DNA of 24,904 nucleotides from contig DBTS01000045.1 in NCBI GenBank assembly GCA_002307175.1, positions 1 through 24,904 of the forward strand. Direction: 5' to 3'. Position numbers and translations under genes: made by a program. Origin of the DNA: Rhodocyclaceae bacterium UBA1310 (GTDB lineage Bacteria; Pseudomonadota; Gammaproteobacteria; Burkholderiales; Rhodocyclaceae). How positions within the stretch are numbered: position 1 is the stretch's first letter; every line of letters begins with the position of its first letter. Under the pieces are notes generated by a model. The model saw only the letters and a list, made by a program, of their open reading frames with translations. It was not told the DNA's origin and ran no database searches. Positions 24,713 to 24,904 of the stretch are shown one piece after another.

Positions 24713-24865
24713 GAAGCTGTTCATGATCTTACTGCGAAGGCGTGATTGGGCCTCCTCATTTGGCACAGCGGCTGCTCGAAATCCTCATTTATACGAATAA
24801 ACTCCGGTTTCTGTGCTGCTCTTCAGCCCACTGACGCCTTCTCGCTACAGATCGTGAACAGCTTC
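24713..24865 (-). mobile_element. MITE-like element, copy 2 (153 bp, inverted)
   Basis: GAAGCTGTTCATGATCT on the left and its near-perfect inverted partner AGATCGTGAACAGCTTC on the right define the ends. Read on the - strand it aligns along its whole length with copy 1 at 11711-11864, including the shared TTTATTCGTATAAAT core. The inverted similarity extends inward to about 40 bases with small gaps. The flanks are TGA and TTA, so a target duplication is imperfect here. There is no transposase. Confidence 0.8.
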
Positions 24866-24871
24866 TTAGGC

Positions 24872-24904
24872 TCAGGATGCGCGCAGGCTGGTCAGCATCG
24901 AATG
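24872..24904 (-). CDS. Possible C-terminal end of a gene entering from the right
   Basis: An open frame runs in from the window edge on the - strand and ends HSMLTSLRAS then TGA at 24874-24872. Only ten codons are visible, so it could be chance; the family cannot be named. Confidence 0.2.
   Translation of the reverse strand, partial: HSMLTSLRAS

Noticed and set aside
1..24904. CRISPR arrays, rRNA, tRNA or prophage genes
   Set aside because: No regularly spaced repeats, no tRNA-like cloverleaf with conserved TTC-loop, and no phage structural or integrase genes were seen.

Overview
The window looks like chromosomal DNA of a betaproteobacterium. Gene content and protein style fit an environmental, plant-polymer-degrading member of Rhodocyclales, Burkholderiales or Neisseriales; this placement is inference, since no rRNA or marker gene is present. 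GC is fairly high in genes and drops in several spacers. No rRNA, tRNA, CRISPR array or intact transposase gene was found.

Region 1 (1-8922, all + strand) is an envelope and secretion block. It begins with the end of a type II secretion operon: the tail of a GspG-like pseudopilin and a second pseudopilin-like protein. A terminator follows. Next come a cysteine-containing ModA-like exported binding protein, a GLUG-repeat two-partner-secretion exoprotein (TpsA), its outer-membrane transporter (TpsB), and a private ExbB-ExbD-TonB set. From memory, this order resembles the hxc/pdtA-pdtB-exbB2-exbD2 region of Pseudomonas aeruginosa. It suggests a secretion pair that has its own proton-motive-force transducer.

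Region 2 (8923-11929) holds two single genes facing each other, an exported NTF2-like protein (+) and an exported DUF2807 protein (-), which share a bidirectional terminator. Palindromic intergenic repeats lie to the left. To the right is a gene-poor kilobase ending in a 154-bp miniature inverted-repeat element.

Region 3 (11930-15331, +) encodes two secreted pectin-degrading enzymes, a PL9-type pectate lyase and a GH28 polygalacturonase. Both have Sec signal peptides and complete catalytic motifs, and they are plausible substrates for the type II system.

Region 4 (15494-23418, - strand) is a type IV pilus minor-pilin operon: pilE-like, fimT, pilV, pilW, pilX, pilY1. It ends with a second TonB-like gene that overlaps the pilY1 stop codon. 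Most junctions overlap by 1-4 bases, so translation is probably coupled. An AT-rich spacer with a candidate sigma-70 promoter precedes the operon.

Region 5 (24017-24904) is a small metallophosphoesterase gene whose stop codon touches a second, inverted copy of the miniature element. The two copies bracket about 13 kb. The most interesting signals are the TonB-linked two-partner secretion locus, the TonB-like protein coupled to PilY1, and the paired miniature elements.
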